Assembly: GCA_009781965.1 (NCBI GenBank)
Contig: WQUS01000099.1
Span: 1-6,573, forward strand
DNA: 6,573 bases
Direction: 5' to 3'
Origin: Bacillota bacterium
GTDB taxonomy: Bacteria; Bacillota; Desulfotomaculia; Desulfotomaculales; Desulfallaceae
This document shows positions 4,374 to 6,573 of the stretch, one piece after another. The notes under the pieces were generated by a model, which saw nothing but the letters and a program-made list of their open reading frames with translations, had not been told where the DNA came from and made no database searches. Numbering within the stretch: position 1 is the stretch's first letter; the number at the start of each line of letters is the position of its first letter. A program made the position numbers and the translations under genes.

Positions 4374-6573
4374 TCATCCCGCCATGTGCTGCAGAAAACG
4401 TTCCAGTTCCTTGAGCTGCTCGTCCTGGGTACGGCCGGCCGCCGAAAACTTAAAGCGGATTTCGAAATCGCCTTCCGTATGGCTGAATTTTACCCGGTGC
4501 CGGTAACGTTCGCCAATCGCCACCAGTTGTTCCCCGGTCAGATTGTGATTAGCGGCAATCAACAGCCGGTAGAAACCGCTTTGCCTGCTGATGGCTTTAA
4601 CTTTCAGCCCTCCGGCCACCACCCTGATCCGGGCCACCCGTAACAGGTTAACCACCGCGGCGGGCAAATCGCCGAAACGGTCCACCAGTTCCTCCTCCAG
4701 CTCCGGCACTTCCTCTTCCCGCCGTAAAGAGGCAATGCGCCGGTAAAGCTCCACCTTCTGATTGACATCGGTAATATAATCCGCGGGAATATACGCTTCC
4801 ACCGGCAGTTCCACCACCGTTTCCACCACCGGTTCCACTTTCTCTCCCCTGGCCTCCTGCACGGCTTCCTCCAGGAGGCGGCAATACAAATCAAAGCCCA
4901 CGGCGGCAATATGGCCATGCTGTTCGGCGCCGAGCAAATTGCCGGCGCCCCGGATCTCCAGGTCCCGCATGGCAATTTTATAGCCCGAGCCAAATTCGGT
5001 GAACTCGCGAATAGCCGCCATCCTTTTTTCCGCCACCTCGTTAATCACCCGGTCCTTACGGAAAGTAAGGTAAGCATAAGCCAGACGGTTGGCCCGGCCC
5101 ACCCGGCCCCGCAGCTGGTAAAGCTGAGCCAGGCCAAAGTTATTGGCTTCTTTAACAATTAATGTGTTAACGTTCGGGATATCCAAACCGCTCTCAATAA
5201 TGGTGGTGCAAACCAGAATATCATAAGCGCCGTCAATAAAGTCCAGCATAATCTGCTCCAGGCTTTCTTCGCGCATTTGCCCGTGGGCTGTCATCACGCG
5301 GGCTTCCGGCGCCAGGGACTTAATCCAGCCGGCGATACGGTCCAGATCGGCCACCCGGTTATGCACAAAATACACCTGACCGTCCCGGTTCAATTCCCGG
5401 CGGATGGCTTCCCTGATTAATTCCGGACCTTCCTCCAGCACATAAGTCTGTACCGGGAAGCGGTTCTCCGGCGGCGTCTCCAGCAAGCTGGTATCCCGCA
5501 CGCCTACCAGGGACATATGTAAAGTACGGGGGATCGGCGTAGCCGTCAGGGTCAGCACATCCACCGTATGACGCAGCTGTTTGAGTTTTTCCTTATGGGA
5601 CACCCCGAAACGCTGTTCTTCGTCCACCACCACCAGACCCAGATCTTTGAAGGCGATATCGTCTTGCACCAGCCGGTGCGTACCAATGACAATATCAATG
5701 CGGCCGGCGGCCAAACCACTGACGATTTGGTTTTGTTCGCGATTAGTGCGAAACCGGCTCAGCATCTCCACCTGGACCGGATAGCGGGCAAACCGCTCCC
5801 GGAAGGTATTATAATGCTGCTGGGCCAAAATGGTCGTAGGCACCAGCACAGCCACCTGCTTGCCTTCCATCACCGCTTTGAAGGACGCCCGCAGCGCCAC
5901 TTCGGTCTTGCCGTAGCCCACATCCCCGCAGAGCAGCCGGTCCATGGTCCGCCGGCTTTCCATGTCCCGCTTCACTTCATTAATCGCTTTAATTTGATCC
6001 GCCGTTTCCTCGTAAGGGAAACTGTCCTCAAACTCCCGCTGCCACACCGTATCCGGTCCGTAAGCATAACCCTGGACAGTCTCCCGGGCGGCGTACAGAG
6101 CCAGCAAATCCTGGGCGATATCCCTTACCGCTTCCCTGACCCGGCTTTTGACCCTGTTCCACTCGGCGCCGCCCAGTTTGGAAAGCTTGGGGGCGTCGGC
6201 TTCGGCGCCCAGATATTTTTGCAGCAGCCCCACCTGATCGGTGGGCACATACAGTTTATCCGCGCCGGCGTATTTAATCAGCAGGTAGTCTTTGCGGATC
6301 TCGCCGATATCCAGCGGCACAATGCCCTGGTAGCGGCCGATGCCGTGGTTGACGTGGACGACATAATCGCCGGTTTTTAAATCCGAAAAAGGCTCCAGCC
6401 GGCTCTCGCTTTCCCCCTGCTGCTCCCGCCGCCGGCGTTTCCGCTGGCCGAAAATTTCACCTTCGGTAATAATCACCAGCTTGGCGTTAACCAGCTCAAA
6501 ACCGCCGGACAGCTGCCCATGGGCAATCACCACACTGCCTGGCTGCACTTCCCGGTCCAAAGATGAAATGTAA
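4374..6573 (-). CDS. mfd: Transcription-repair coupling factor Mfd, C-terminal part (5' end outside the window)
   Basis: About 732 residues are visible, against roughly 1,175 for a full Mfd; the frame stays open to the right edge (Y-I-S-S-L-D-R-E). Numbering from the Leu codon at 6560, the RNA-polymerase-interacting CarD-like domain is at about 60-115 (G-D-Y-V-V-H-V-N-H-G-I-G-R-Y). A RecG-like superfamily 2 translocase follows: Walker A GDVGYGKTE (212-220), DEEQ (313-316), TATPIPRT (339-346) and QLRGRVGR (482-489). The C-terminal TRCF domain lies at about 585-690. Mfd pushes RNA polymerase off lesions and recruits UvrA. The UvrB-like N-terminal region is not in the window. All helicase motifs look intact. 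The stop TGA is at 4376-4374; no terminator hairpin follows, only AT-rich sequence, so some readthrough into prsA is possible. Confidence 0.97.
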   Translation of the reverse strand, partial: YISSLDREVQPGSVVIAHGQLSGGFELVNAKLVIITEGEIFGQRKRRRREQQGESESRLEPFSDLKTGDYVVHVNHGIGRYQGIVPLDIGEIRKDYLLIKYAGADKLYVPTDQVGLLQKYLGAEADAPKLSKLGGAEWNRVKSRVREAVRDIAQDLLALYAARETVQGYAYGPDTVWQREFEDSFPYEETADQIKAINEVKRDMESRRTMDRLLCGDVGYGKTEVALRASFKAVMEGKQVAVLVPTTILAQQHYNTFRERFARYPVQVEMLSRFRTNREQNQIVSGLAAGRIDIVIGTHRLVQDDIAFKDLGLVVVDEEQRFGVSHKEKLKQLRHTVDVLTLTATPIPRTLHMSLVGVRDTSLLETPPENRFPVQTYVLEEGPELIREAIRRELNRDGQVYFVHNRVADLDRIAGWIKSLAPEARVMTAHGQMREESLEQIMLDFIDGAYDILVCTTIIESGLDIPNVNTLIVKEANNFGLAQLYQLRGRVGRANRLAYAYLTFRKDRVINEVAEKRMAAIREFTEFGSGYKIAMRDLEIRGAGNLLGAEQHGHIAAVGFDLYCRLLEEAVQEARGEKVEPVVETVVELPVEAYIPADYITDVNQKVELYRRIASLRREEEVPELEEELVDRFGDLPAAVVNLLRVARIRVVAGGLKVKAISRQSGFYRLLIAANHNLTGEQLVAIGERYRHRVKFSHTEGDFEIRFKFSAAGRTQDEQLKELERFLQHMAG

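Noticed and set aside
5568..6380. Long open frame of 270 codons on the plus strand
   Set aside because: It is the antisense of the mfd helicase region, has no family resemblance, and arises from GC-biased codon use in mfd.

Overview
This window comes from a spore-forming, Gram-positive, low-to-mid GC Bacillota. I would place it among the Desulfotomaculum/Pelotomaculum-type clostridia (Peptococcaceae in the old sense). The pointers are spoVT, purine-rich Shine-Dalgarno sequences, a lipoprotein-type PrsA, and the conserved order mfd - prsA - spoVT - mazG(yabN) - hup - rqcP(yabO). This order matches the Bacillus subtilis mfd-spoVT-yabM-yabN-yabO neighbourhood with prsA and hup added. The lineage is inferred from gene order and protein resemblance, not from a search.

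Layout: every gene is on the minus strand, so transcription runs from the right edge to the left. 6573-4374 is the C-terminal two thirds of the transcription-repair coupling factor Mfd, with its 5' end outside the window. 4244-3138 is a parvulin-type foldase lipoprotein (PrsA) with its own sigma-A-like promoter. 3016-2456 is the forespore regulator SpoVT, preceded by a good sigma-G-like promoter. 1960-485 is a YabN-type MazG with an N-terminal tetrapyrrole-methylase-like domain, 385-113 is the DNA-binding protein HU, and 82-1 is the start of the S4-domain protein RqcP. The last three probably form one transcription unit.

The most unusual part is the roughly 495-base gap between spoVT and mazG, which has no credible gene. 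It holds two copies (125 and 138 bases) of a structured repeat that contains a 7-base tandem array, with 5 units in one copy and 7 in the other. The copy nearer spoVT sits inside a small non-coding element with near-perfect 16-base inverted ends and 19-base flanking direct repeats. The direct repeat duplicates the last two codons, the stop codon and the first arm of the spoVT terminator. The element therefore appears to have inserted exactly between the spoVT stop codon and its rho-independent terminator, leaving a working terminator on the far side. As a result the spoVT mRNA should carry the element as a 3' UTR.

The genes are mostly housekeeping: repair of transcription-blocking lesions (Mfd), extracytoplasmic protein folding (PrsA), late forespore gene control (SpoVT), NTP-pool cleaning (MazG), nucleoid structure (HU) and ribosome-associated quality control (RqcP). 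I see no new enzyme system or defence system here. The novelty is in the repeat element and its placement.
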